In this document: positions 1 through 7,762 of the stretch, one piece after another
Layout: each line of letters opens with the position of its first letter
Position numbering within the stretch: the stretch's first letter is position 1
Source: an uncultured Pedosphaera sp.
Lineage (GTDB): Bacteria; Verrucomicrobiota; Verrucomicrobiia; Limisphaerales; Pedosphaeraceae
DNA: 32,651 nt
Assembly: GCA_903918755.1 (NCBI GenBank)
Contig: CAIXFN010000114.1
Location: forward strand, 1 to 32,651
Direction of reading: 5' to 3'
The notes under the pieces: generated by a model
What the model was told of the DNA's origin: nothing
Databases searched by the model: none
The model's input: the letters and a program-made list of their open reading frames with translations, nothing else
Position numbers and translations under genes: made by a program

Positions 1-65
1 CCGGGAGTAAGGAAAGCTCTCCCGGGGAGGCGGACAGTTGACACGCCGCGTAGGCTTACGCGGCG
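1..65. repeat. Two adjacent hairpins at the window edge
   Basis: Two perfect inverted repeats lie upstream of the first gene. Bases 1-7 (CCGGGAG) pair with 19-25 (CTCCCGG). Bases 44-52 (CGCCGCGTA) pair with 57-65 (TACGCGGCG) around a 4-base loop, GGCT. The second stem is 9 bp and GC-rich but has no T-run after it, so it is not a standard terminator. It carries a GTAG-CTT core resembling the palindromes at 6936 and 11854 and may be a diverged copy of that dispersed family. The rest of 66-231 shows nothing I can assign apart from the leader of the porin-like gene. Confidence 0.55.
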
Positions 66-231
66 AAGAAGAATTAACCAAAAACAAAGCGCCAATGGGT
101 AACAGTCCTTTTGGCACAACGAATCACCCTCTCGGGTAACACACACTTCTGGCAGACGGCGCCCGGCGCGGCTGGCGATGTCCCCCCGAAATCTTGTTGT
201 AAAGCCGCTCCGTTCCGCGTAACCGAGAGGC

Positions 232-1416
232 ATGCAAATCAATGCCCCGGTGATTGGTGCGGCGGCGGCCTGGTGCCTGGTGGTTTCCGCCGGGGCGGGG
301 GAACATCCCGTGAATCTGCTGACGGCCGACTCCGCCACCACCCTCGGTGGTTACGTGAGCACTTCCGCTGGTTGGAGTCCCGGGGCGGGCACTGCCTTTC
401 TGCCCGCTTACAAATACGGGGGGGCCGGCAAGTCCGACGGTTTCAATTTGGACGGGGTGAACCTGACGCTGGAACATCCCCTCGATGAAACCCGCTTTGC
501 GGCGGGCTACCGCGTGGATCTGCTTTTTGGACCGGACGCCGCCGCCTTTGGCTCCCAGTCCACCGGCATCCGGGGGGATCTGGCCATTCGGCAGGCTTAT
601 GTGGAACTGTTGGTGCCCGTGGAGAATGGCCTGCATTTGAAATTCGGGGTGTTTGACCGGACCCTGGGATATGAATCGTTTGACACCACGGTCGATGCTC
701 ATTTCACCCGTTCCTGGGGGCATACGATCGAGCCCTCCACCCACACTGGGATGCTGGCGAGTTACGCCTTCGACCACGAATGGAGCGCCGATCTCGGGGT
801 CGCGGATACCGTCGGCCCGGTGATCAACCAGCGGGCCTCCCTCGTTCCCGGAGGGGCGCGGGTGGAATCGGCCCGCACCGGTCTGGCGGCGCTCCATTTT
901 TCGGCGCCGGAATCCTGGGAGCTGTTCCATAACCTCGCCCTTTCCTCCGGTTGGGTGAGCGGGTTTCAAAACGGTTTGGGCGTGGACCAATCGAGTTGGT
1001 ATGCCGGCGGTACCTGGGTTACCCCGTTGACCAACCTCCTCGTGGGTTTTGCTTACGATTACGCTGGGTTGAATCGCCAGCCGGCTGCTCCCCTAACCAC
1101 CCCGGCCTACTGGAACGCCACCGCCGGATACGCCTCCTGGCAGTTTGACCCCGCCTGGGCGCTTCATGGCCGCGCGGAGTATGCCACCCGGTCGGGTAAT
1201 TGGGTGGCTCCCGGAACCGCGGATCGGACTTTCTCCGCCACAGCCACCCTCGAATGGAAACCCTGGCACCAGGTCCTCACCCGCCTTGAGTTCCGCTGGG
1301 ATCGGGCGGTGGATGGCACCACTCCTTTTGGCGGCGCCGGCCCGGTGCCGTTGCCGATTGCCGGTACCCGGCAAAATGCCTTCCTGCTGGCCGCCAACCT
1401 GGTTTACCGTTTTTGA
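232..1416 (+). CDS. Outer membrane beta-barrel protein, porin-2 (OmpL)-like
   Basis: Predicted 394-residue exported protein, probably an outer membrane beta-barrel that passes small solutes. An N-terminal signal peptide (about residues 1-23, cut near SAGAG) is followed by alternating aromatic/hydrophobic strands typical of a barrel. The stretch around residues 70-105 (FNLDGVNLTLEHPLDE, then a YRVDLLFGPDA-type strand) and the full length fit the putative beta-barrel porin-2 (BBP2) family. The last residues, ANLVYRF, end in Phe, the usual C-terminal signal for BAM-dependent insertion. GAGAGG lies only one base before the ATG, too close for ideal ribosome binding, so the start is not fully secure. 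It is the first of three rightward envelope genes. The substrate cannot be read from the sequence. Confidence 0.8.
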   Translation: MQINAPVIGAAAAWCLVVSAGAGEHPVNLLTADSATTLGGYVSTSAGWSPGAGTAFLPAYKYGGAGKSDGFNLDGVNLTLEHPLDETRFAAGYRVDLLFGPDAAAFGSQSTGIRGDLAIRQAYVELLVPVENGLHLKFGVFDRTLGYESFDTTVDAHFTRSWGHTIEPSTHTGMLASYAFDHEWSADLGVADTVGPVINQRASLVPGGARVESARTGLAALHFSAPESWELFHNLALSSGWVSGFQNGLGVDQSSWYAGGTWVTPLTNLLVGFAYDYAGLNRQPAAPLTTPAYWNATAGYASWQFDPAWALHGRAEYATRSGNWVAPGTADRTFSATATLEWKPWHQVLTRLEFRWDRAVDGTTPFGGAGPVPLPIAGTRQNAFLLAANLVYRF

Positions 1417-1471
1417 GATTCCGCTGAATAGCCGGGTAATCTGGTGCGTCGATTGAGTGCCGGCATTGGTT

Positions 1472-1490
1472 CCGACGGTTGACCCGTCGG
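1472..1490. repeat. Perfect 7-bp hairpin after the porin-like gene
   Basis: CCGACGG (1472-1478) and CCGTCGG (1484-1490) form a perfect 7-bp stem with the loop TTGAC, 56 bases after the porin stop. No T-tract follows, so intrinsic termination is doubtful; it may act as an mRNA 3' end stabiliser or a Rho-associated pause. Its GTTGAC core also occurs beside the hairpins at the window start. Confidence 0.45.
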
Positions 1491-1555
1491 CCGCGCGGCA
1501 AAGGGGGGCGAGTTTTGAAGCTTGCCTACCCCTTTTGTGCCCGTAGAGTGGTTTA

Positions 1556-2431
1556 ATGAAAACCTTAGCTTTTGCCTTGGTCGCCCTGTTGTTTGCCCTG
1601 GATTTGCAGGCTCAGGTGACCGTTGAAGTCCGCCTGGAACAGGTCCAGTTTGTGGCCAAGGAATCCATTCCCGTGGCCGTCCGGATCGTCAACCATTCTG
1701 GCCAGACGCTGCACTTCGGCAAGGATCCCGACTGGCTGCTTTTTTCCCTGGAAGCCGCGGATGGTCACGTGGTTTTGCAGACGGAAAATGTGCCCGTGCA
1801 GGGGGAGTTTGATCTCGAGACCTCCAAGGTGGCCACCAAGCGGGTGGACATCGCGCCCTATTTCAGCCTCGATCGCATCGGCCATTACCGGCTCACTGCC
1901 ACCGTCAAAATGAAGGATTGGCTCGTGGATATTTCCAATGAAAATCCCGCCCATTTTGAAATCACCCCCGGCACCCGGCTTTGGGAGCAAACTTTCGGCC
2001 TGCCCCCGGCGGATGGCGAGAGTCATGCCCGCCCGGAAATCCGCAAGTTCATCCTTCAGCAGGTGACTTACTCGAAGCTCATGAAGATGTACGTGCGCCT
2101 CACCGACGCCTCCGAGAGCACCGTCCTCAAGGTCATCCCGATCGGTCCCATGGTCACTTTTTCCCGTCCCGATCCGATGATCGATCAGCACAGCAATCTG
2201 CATGTGGTTTACCAATGCGCTGCCCGGCTTTACAATTACAGCATCGTCAGCCCGGAGGGGCAACTCCTCCTGCGGCAGTCCTATGATGTGACCGCCAATC
2301 GGCCCCATCTCAAGGTCGATGCCACGGGGAAGATCGGGATCGTGGATGGCCTGCGGCGGATTGCCGCTGATGACTTCCCGCCCGCGCCCCCAACCGCCCC
2401 CACCAATGATTCCCAACCGCCGAAGCCGTGA
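1556..2431 (+). CDS. Secreted protein of unknown function
   Basis: A 291-residue protein with a clean signal peptide (MKTLAFALVALLFALDLQAQ, cleavage after about residue 18-20). The mature N-terminus (VTVEVRLEQVQFVAKESIPVAV, about 21-42) reads as an immunoglobulin-like beta-sandwich strand pattern of the sort found in intermolecular-interaction domains. Later segments are mixed beta, and the tail is proline-rich (PPAPPTAPTNDSQPPKP). No catalytic motif is visible and I do not recognise a family. Its 3' end overlaps the start of the following DUF481 gene by 26 bases, so the two are probably co-transcribed and translationally coupled, which suggests an envelope role. The start is set by the signal peptide; the ribosome site upstream (GTAGAG) is weak. 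Confidence 0.7.
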   Translation: MKTLAFALVALLFALDLQAQVTVEVRLEQVQFVAKESIPVAVRIVNHSGQTLHFGKDPDWLLFSLEAADGHVVLQTENVPVQGEFDLETSKVATKRVDIAPYFSLDRIGHYRLTATVKMKDWLVDISNENPAHFEITPGTRLWEQTFGLPPADGESHARPEIRKFILQQVTYSKLMKMYVRLTDASESTVLKVIPIGPMVTFSRPDPMIDQHSNLHVVYQCAARLYNYSIVSPEGQLLLRQSYDVTANRPHLKVDATGKIGIVDGLRRIAADDFPPAPPTAPTNDSQPPKP

Positions 2432-3440
2432 TTTGTTCCGCACCGCTTTCTTCGCGCTGGCCCTCCTGGCCGCGCCGTTGACGTTTGCCCAGAACGTTGT
2501 TCTACATCTCCGCAACGGGGATCGCCTGGCGGGGAAAATCCTACAGGAGACCACCAATCAGGTGACCCTCTCCACCGCCTGGATCAAAGAACTTGCGGTG
2601 CCCGTCGCGCAAATCGAACGTCGCGAAATCGTCCTTCCCGCCACCAACGCCCCCGCCACCAATTCCCCCCCGGCTGCCCTGCCTCCGCCCGTGGCCAAGT
2701 CAGGCGTCATGAATACCAATACCGCCGCGGCCAAGGCCGCCGCGTCGCCGGCCCCCACCAACACCTTTTGGAGCCGTTGGAAAGGGGAGATCGCCCTGGG
2801 TGCCGATCTGATTTACGGCGCCACCGATCAGCAAATCTATCACGGCCATAGCAAATTTACCTATGCCCAGCCGTATCACCGCGATCCCAAGGAGTTTTTC
2901 CGCGAGGTCATCACCTTTGACGCCGAGTATGGCAAGACCGCTGGCGTTCTCTCCGCCAATCGTTTCGACGGGAGTTCCAAGACGGATTTTGACCTCAACC
3001 ACCGGATGTATCTTTATAATCTGGGGGGGGCGGGCTACGACAAAATCCGCTTGATTAACCTCCGGTATGAAGAGGGACCCGGGGCAGGATACCACTGGCT
3101 CACCCAATCCAACCTGGTGGTCAACCTCGAATTGGGCGCCAATTATCAGGAGGAATACCGGGGGGACGACACCACCTCGCGCAACTTTTTTTACCGCCTG
3201 GCCGAAAACGCCACTTGGAAAATCAGCAAACAGCTCTCCTTGACCGAAAAATTTGAGTTCTTTCCCGAGGCCACCGACGTCAACCATTTCCGCTCCCGCC
3301 TGGAAGCGACGCTTAGCTATGCGCTCCTCCAAAACCTTTCCCTCAATCTTAGCACGCTGGATCTCTACGACACCCGGCCGGCCGCCGGCGTGAGGCGCAA
3401 CGAATTTCAATTGCGCACTTCCATCGGCGTCAAATTTTAG
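2406..3440 (+). CDS. DUF481 family outer membrane protein
   Basis: 344-residue exported barrel protein. The ATG at 2406 was chosen because a signal peptide follows (about residues 1-29: basic start, then FFALALLAAPLTFA). A longer frame would put 29 unlikely residues before it. Residues about 30-75 form a small beta unit (VVLHLRNGDRLAGKILQ, then VTLSTAW), as in YdiY-like proteins that couple an SH3-like repeat to DUF481. A low-complexity Pro/Ala/Thr linker follows, then about 210 residues of barrel strands containing FFYRLAENATWKI and LTEKFEFFPE, typical of DUF481 (salt-induced YdiY family). It ends in GVKF with C-terminal Phe. It overlaps the preceding gene by 26 bases and the convergent HAD gene by 4. 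Function beyond outer membrane location is unknown. Confidence 0.82.
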   Translation: MIPNRRSRDLFRTAFFALALLAAPLTFAQNVVLHLRNGDRLAGKILQETTNQVTLSTAWIKELAVPVAQIERREIVLPATNAPATNSPPAALPPPVAKSGVMNTNTAAAKAAASPAPTNTFWSRWKGEIALGADLIYGATDQQIYHGHSKFTYAQPYHRDPKEFFREVITFDAEYGKTAGVLSANRFDGSSKTDFDLNHRMYLYNLGGAGYDKIRLINLRYEEGPGAGYHWLTQSNLVVNLELGANYQEEYRGDDTTSRNFFYRLAENATWKISKQLSLTEKFEFFPEATDVNHFRSRLEATLSYALLQNLSLNLSTLDLYDTRPAAGVRRNEFQLRTSIGVKF

Positions 3441-3982
3441 GCCGCCAGGATCTGTCCGACCGGGCGAAATTGCAGGATCCGGTCTACGATCATTTCGAAA
3501 TTGGGCAGCGCCATGTCGTAGTGCACCGCGCCAATCCACGGGGACTTGATCAACAACGAGGTGCAACCCACGGTGCGGGCCGCGGCGGCGTCCTGCCATT
3601 TGTCGCTGATGACAAAGCAGCGGTCCAGGTCCAGTTGCCACTTGAACGCGGCTTCGGTGAACAGCCCCGGGCGGGGCTTGTGGCAGGGGCAACCGTCTCC
3701 TTCCGCATGGGGGCAGACCAGGATGTCGTCCAGGGGCATCGCCCGCCGGAGTTGTTCATGCATGCGTTCCAATTCCCGCCGCGCCATGTGCCCCATGGAG
3801 AGGCCCGGTTGGTTCGTGGTGGCGATTAATAAAAAGCCCGCTGCCCGCAGTCGTTCCAGCAAGGGCGCCGCTGCCGGGTTGATCTGAAACTCCTCCAGGG
3901 TCAACGGGGTGATCCGCTGCGGCCCATCCATCGGCACGAGATTCAGGATGCCGTCCCGTTCCAGGAATATCGCTTTCTTCAT
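3437..3982 (-). CDS. HAD-IIIA family hydrolase, GmhB/histidinol-phosphatase-like, altered nucleophile
   Basis: 181 residues from the ATG at 3982, chosen because the family begins with this MKKAIF strand and GGGAAAG precedes it at good spacing. The fold resembles D-glycero-D-manno-heptose-1,7-bisphosphate phosphatase. Visible motifs: motif I FLERDGILN (residues 6-14), motif II ATTNQPG (54-60), a zinc loop with Cys90, His92, Cys98 and Cys100, motif III Lys102, and motif IV ISDKWQD with Asp127 and Asp131. Oddly, the position of the nucleophilic Asp in DxD is Glu8, read as GAA; the general-acid Asp10 is kept. Known GmhB enzymes use Asp there, so activity may be reduced or altered. It is convergent with the DUF481 gene. 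A role in heptose or nucleotide-sugar metabolism is only inferred from the family. Confidence 0.83.
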   Translation of the reverse strand: MKKAIFLERDGILNLVPMDGPQRITPLTLEEFQINPAAAPLLERLRAAGFLLIATTNQPGLSMGHMARRELERMHEQLRRAMPLDDILVCPHAEGDGCPCHKPRPGLFTEAAFKWQLDLDRCFVISDKWQDAAAARTVGCTSLLIKSPWIGAVHYDMALPNFEMIVDRILQFRPVGQILAA

Positions 3983-4187
3983 AAGGCTTTCCCAAGCATA
4001 AAGCTCGCCGAGCGCGGCCATCGGTGCCTTGGAGTGAAAAAGTCCAATGAATTCACACTCTTTTCCGGTTTGCGGTTCGCGGTTTTGCGATCAATCCGTA
4101 GGCTGGCGCCGTTGGCTTGCGAAAAATGCGAAAAAGCATCCCCAAATCTGAATGCACCCGCTAGTCTCGCGTCGAACACTGGAATTT

Positions 4188-6824
4188 ATGCGACGAAACA
4201 ATAGCTGGATTTTTGCGTGCCTGGCCGTTTTGGCCAGCCCCGCCTCCTGGGTGGGCGGTCGAACGGCGGATGCCCCGTCGGCCACGATTCCCACTCCGTA
4301 CCTCACTCCCGCGGAGGAAGCCAAACTCATCCAGTTGCCGCCTGGCTACCGTCTCGAATTGGTCGTCGGCGATCCCATCATCAAAGAACCCGTGGCCTGC
4401 GCTTTTGACGGCAACGGCCGGATGTTCGTCGCCGAGATGCGCACTTACATGCAGGACATCGACGGGGGGGCGAAACAACTGACCCCCGGTGGCCGCGTGT
4501 CCCTCCACTGGTCCAGCCGGGGCGATGGCAATTTTGACCGGCACACCGTCTTTGCGGACAACCTGATCCTCCCGCGCATGATCCTCCCGCTGGCCGACGG
4601 CGTGTTGATCAACGAGACCGATTCCAATGATTTGTGGCTGTACCGCGACACCGATGGCGATGGCGTGGCGGACAAAAAGGAACTCGTGCTGGCCGGCGGC
4701 CGTCGCGGCGGCAACCTGGAACATCAGGCCAGTGGTCTCATTTGGGGTCTCGATAACTGGATGTACAGCGCGGTCAATTCCTTCCGCCTCCGCCTCCAGG
4801 GCACCAATTTCCTCCGCGAAGCCACCGGACCCAACGGCGGCCAATGGGGCGTCGGGCAGGATGATTATGGCAAACCCTGGTTCGTGAACGCCGGCGGTGA
4901 AGTCGGGCCCTTGAATTTCCAGGTGCCCATTGTTTATGGCGCTTACGGTGTCCGTGACCAGTTCGCCCCGGGCTTTCCGGAAGTCTGGCCGTTGGTCGGC
5001 CTGGCGGACGTTCAGGGTGGCACCCCGCGCTTCCGCCCCTCGGACAAGACTCTCAATCACTTCACCGCCACCTGCGGCGGCGAAATCTTTCGCGGCGACC
5101 GCCTGCCCGCCTCGGTCCGGGGCGACCTCTTCTTCGGTGAGCCGGTCGGTCGCTTGATCCGCCAGGGGCACATCACTGTTCACGAAGGCATCACCCAACT
5201 CAGCAATCCCTACGAGAAGAGTGAGTTCATCCGCGCCACGGATCCCAATTTCCGCCCCGTGAACATGGCGAACGCGCCCGATGGCACGCTGTATATCGTC
5301 GATATGTACCGCGGCATCATCCAGGAAGGCAACTGGGTGCAAAAGGGTTCCTACCTGCGCCCGATGGTGCAGAAATATGAATTGGAAAAGAATTTTGGCC
5401 GCGGCCGCATTTGGCGCCTGGCCCACCAGGATTTCAAGCCGGGCCCCACTCCCCACATGCTGGCGGAAAAACCCGCCCAACTCGTGGCCCACTTGTCCCA
5501 TCCCAATGGTTGGTGGCGCGAGACGGCCCAGAAGCTTCTGGTCCTGCGCAATGACAAAACCGTGGTCCCCGCGCTCGCGCGGATGGCCCGCAACAATAAG
5601 GAACATTTCGCCCGCATCCATGCCCTCTGGACGCTCGAAGGCCTCGATGCCCTCGCCCCGGATCTCCTCCGCGAGAAACTGCGCGACAGCGACCCGCAAG
5701 TCCGCATCGCCGCCATCCGCACCTCCGAATCACTTTACAAAAAGGAGGATAAATCACTCGTGCCTGACGTCCTGGCGCTGGCGCGGGACGCCGACCCCTC
5801 GGTGGTGCTGCAAGTGCTGCTCACCGCTAATTTGCTGAAATTCCCGGATTCCACGGCGCTGATTGAATCGGTCGTCAGCACCAACTCCGCCCGGGCTGTG
5901 ACTGAAATCGGCACCCAGTTGCTGCACCCTGGTGTCGATTTTGGCCGCGACCTCACCGCCGCGGAACGGAAACGGCTGCAACGCGGGGAGTTGATCTTCA
6001 AGGAACTCTGCTTCGCCTGCCACGGCCCCGACGGCAAAGGCATGCCCCTGGTCGGCGGCAAACCGGGGGCCACCATCGCCCCTCCTTTCACCAGTTCCAA
6101 GACGGTGAGCGGCATGGCGGACGGTGTCATCAGCGTCGTTCTCAAGGGCCTCTCGGGTCCGGTCAACGGCAAGACCTATGACGCCCTCATGGTTCCCATG
6201 GAGAGCAATGACGACGAATGGATCGCTTCCGTCACCTCCTACGTACGCAATCGCTTCGGCAAGCGCGCATCCATGGTGGAACCGGCCGATGTCGCCCGCG
6301 TCCGCGCCTGGATCAAAGGCCGCACGGAACCCTGGACCCTTGGGGAATTGCAGGCGGCTCTGCCGCAAGTCCTCACCAATCGCAACCAATGGAAGGTCAC
6401 GGCCAGCCATCGGCCCGATACTGCCCGGGCCGCCATTGACGGGGATGTGGATTCGCGCTTCGACACCGGCACCTCCCAGGTTCCGGGAATGTGGTTCCAG
6501 ATTGAGCTGCCCCAGGCCGCGCTCGTGGCCGGACTCCGGCTGGATGCGGTGAAATCACCCCAGGATTATCCCCGCGGTTACAAGGTGGAACTTTCCAACG
6601 ACGGCCACACCTGGGGCGCGCCCGTCGCCACCGGCAAGGGCACCCAACCGGTCACGGACATTTCATTCGCCCCGGCCACCACCCGGTTCATCCGCATCAC
6701 CCAAACCGGGGGCGTGGACGGACTGTTCTGGTCCATCCACGAACTGCAAATCTGGCAGCCCGGCGATCCCACCCTCTTGAAAACCGCCGCCAACAAAAAG
6801 CCGGCGGAGTCCAAGTTCCAGTAA
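4188..6824 (+). CDS. PVC-type heme-binding CxxCH protein (dehydrogenase-like propeller, HEAT, cytochrome c, discoidin)
   Basis: 878 residues from the ATG at 4188, which begins a signal peptide (MRRNNSWIFACLAVLASPASW); an ATG at 4152 would add 12 residues. Domains in order: a beta-propeller related to the 'membrane-bound dehydrogenase' N-terminus of Pirellula/Verrucomicrobium proteins (about 35-420, starting with PPGYRLELVVGDP), HEAT-like helical repeats (about 430-575), a class I cytochrome c domain with the heme site CFACH (Cys608, Cys611, His612) and possible Met ligands near MVPMES, and a C-terminal F5/8-type C (discoidin) domain (about 735-870). It is expected to be periplasmic or surface-bound and to pass electrons from an unknown, perhaps sugar-related, substrate. 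These proteins are widespread in PVC bacteria but lack an assigned reaction. The gene stands alone. Confidence 0.9.
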   Translation: MRRNNSWIFACLAVLASPASWVGGRTADAPSATIPTPYLTPAEEAKLIQLPPGYRLELVVGDPIIKEPVACAFDGNGRMFVAEMRTYMQDIDGGAKQLTPGGRVSLHWSSRGDGNFDRHTVFADNLILPRMILPLADGVLINETDSNDLWLYRDTDGDGVADKKELVLAGGRRGGNLEHQASGLIWGLDNWMYSAVNSFRLRLQGTNFLREATGPNGGQWGVGQDDYGKPWFVNAGGEVGPLNFQVPIVYGAYGVRDQFAPGFPEVWPLVGLADVQGGTPRFRPSDKTLNHFTATCGGEIFRGDRLPASVRGDLFFGEPVGRLIRQGHITVHEGITQLSNPYEKSEFIRATDPNFRPVNMANAPDGTLYIVDMYRGIIQEGNWVQKGSYLRPMVQKYELEKNFGRGRIWRLAHQDFKPGPTPHMLAEKPAQLVAHLSHPNGWWRETAQKLLVLRNDKTVVPALARMARNNKEHFARIHALWTLEGLDALAPDLLREKLRDSDPQVRIAAIRTSESLYKKEDKSLVPDVLALARDADPSVVLQVLLTANLLKFPDSTALIESVVSTNSARAVTEIGTQLLHPGVDFGRDLTAAERKRLQRGELIFKELCFACHGPDGKGMPLVGGKPGATIAPPFTSSKTVSGMADGVISVVLKGLSGPVNGKTYDALMVPMESNDDEWIASVTSYVRNRFGKRASMVEPADVARVRAWIKGRTEPWTLGELQAALPQVLTNRNQWKVTASHRPDTARAAIDGDVDSRFDTGTSQVPGMWFQIELPQAALVAGLRLDAVKSPQDYPRGYKVELSNDGHTWGAPVATGKGTQPVTDISFAPATTRFIRITQTGGVDGLFWSIHELQIWQPGDPTLLKTAANKKPAESKFQ

Positions 6825-6836
6825 GCGATTTTCAGG

Positions 6837-6866
6837 ACATCCCTTTGGCATCCGCCAAAGGGATGT
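6837..6866. repeat. Perfect 13-bp inverted repeat after the cytochrome-type gene
   Basis: ACATCCCTTTGGC (6837-6849) is exactly mirrored by GCCAAAGGGATGT (6854-6866) around the 4-base loop ATCC, starting 12 bases past the stop codon. The position suits a transcript 3' end, but no T-run follows, so it is either a Rho-independent-like structure without a U tract or an mRNA-stabilising stem. Confidence 0.6.
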
Positions 6867-6935
6867 GATGCTCGGGAATTCCGCCTCCGGTGGACTCCCC
6901 GGCTAGGAGTTCCACCTTCCCAGGCCCCCGACCTG

Positions 6936-6961
6936 TCCGACGTAGCCTTGGCGAAGTCGGA
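6936..6961. repeat. Dispersed GTAGC-TT-GCGAA palindrome, copy 2
   Basis: TCCGAC (6936-6941) pairs with GTCGGA (6956-6961) around GTAGCCTTGGCGAA. Inside the loop GCC and GGC can pair again, so the unit folds as a nested hairpin. A related unit lies at 11854-11881, and a looser one at 44-65. This looks like a REP-type intergenic palindrome. The surrounding 6867-7082 contains no gene I can support. Confidence 0.5.
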
Positions 6962-7082
6962 AGCTTCTGAGCGAAGGGCGGCAGGCGGTACCTGTGTCCG
7001 CCGACCAACAACCACGACCTTCGCCCGTCACTTTCCCAACTCCTCTCCGCCCCGCCGGAAGTGCGCTGCCCGCAAATCTTCC

Positions 7083-7673
7083 CTATTTTTCCACCGCAAT
7101 CGCTTTCACCGCCGGTTGGCGCGCCGCGCCATCACCCACCGGTTTCGCCACCACGCGCAGCGGCGTCTCAAACGTCTTCAAATCCGCGTCGGTCATGGCC
7201 GGCGCGGCTTTTTTCAGCATTTTCAAAAACCACTCCACCTCAGCCGGCGCGGAGGGAAAACCGATGTTTTGCGCCTCGGCCGTGGGGCGGGAATTCACCA
7301 GCAGTGCGCCTTCAGCGTCGAGCAGCGCGATATAGGGCAGGCCGCCGTTAAGCCCGCCGAATTTTTCCGCGTACGCGTCGCCTCCCGCATTCTCCAGCGC
7401 TTTCTTTTCGCCGTGCTCCTGGATATCGAGGGTCACGAGAACGAAATATTTTTCCAGAACCGGCTTCACTTCCGGGCGGTCCAGGTAGGCGTCCAGGCGT
7501 TTGCACCAGCCGCACCAGGAGGCGCCAAAGTGCAGGAAGATCGCCTTGTGTTCCTTCGCCGCCTTCGCCTGGGCCTGGGCCATGACCAGGTCCGCCGGGG
7601 GAGGGGACGCCATGGTTCGAGTGGTTGTCAGGATGAGGCTCATCGCGATTGCCGCCAACAGGATTCGTTTCAT
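7083..7673 (-). CDS. Secreted thioredoxin-fold protein
   Basis: 196 residues from the ATG at 7673. AAGGGG sits about six bases upstream, and the start opens a signal peptide (MKRILLAAIAMSLILTTTRTMA). The thioredoxin fold is shown by the FLHFGASWCGWCKRL segment, with the redox pair Cys54 and Cys57 in WCGWC, and by a GLPY segment carrying the cis-proline. The fold belongs with the periplasmic thioredoxin-like proteins (Thioredoxin_7/DsbD-gamma style) that reduce or isomerise disulfides. The tail beyond about residue 160 is variable and ends AVKAIAVEK. It is transcribed away from the UbiD gene, leaving 89 bases between the two starts. Redox direction and partner cannot be read; no DsbD-like partner is nearby. 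Confidence 0.85.
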   Translation of the reverse strand: MKRILLAAIAMSLILTTTRTMASPPPADLVMAQAQAKAAKEHKAIFLHFGASWCGWCKRLDAYLDRPEVKPVLEKYFVLVTLDIQEHGEKKALENAGGDAYAEKFGGLNGGLPYIALLDAEGALLVNSRPTAEAQNIGFPSAPAEVEWFLKMLKKAAPAMTDADLKTFETPLRVVAKPVGDGAARQPAVKAIAVEK

Positions 7674-7762
7674 GGAACCCCTTCTACGCCTCGTCTGTGC
7701 GGGCGTCAAGCGCGGGGACGGACATTGCATCCCCGCGCCGATCTGTTACCCTCCTTCCGCTT

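Noticed and set aside
38-43. TTGACA as a promoter -35 for the porin-like gene
   Set aside because: No matching -10 follows at 16-18 bases, where the hairpin arm lies instead.
1565-3692. Two 330-residue leftward frames opposite the first operon (1565-2557 and 2700-3692)
   Set aside because: Antisense shadows; the forward genes have signal peptides and barrel patterns.
4161-5699. 512-residue leftward frame inside the cytochrome-type gene
   Set aside because: Antisense shadow of a GC-rich gene; the forward strand carries clear domains and the CFACH heme motif.
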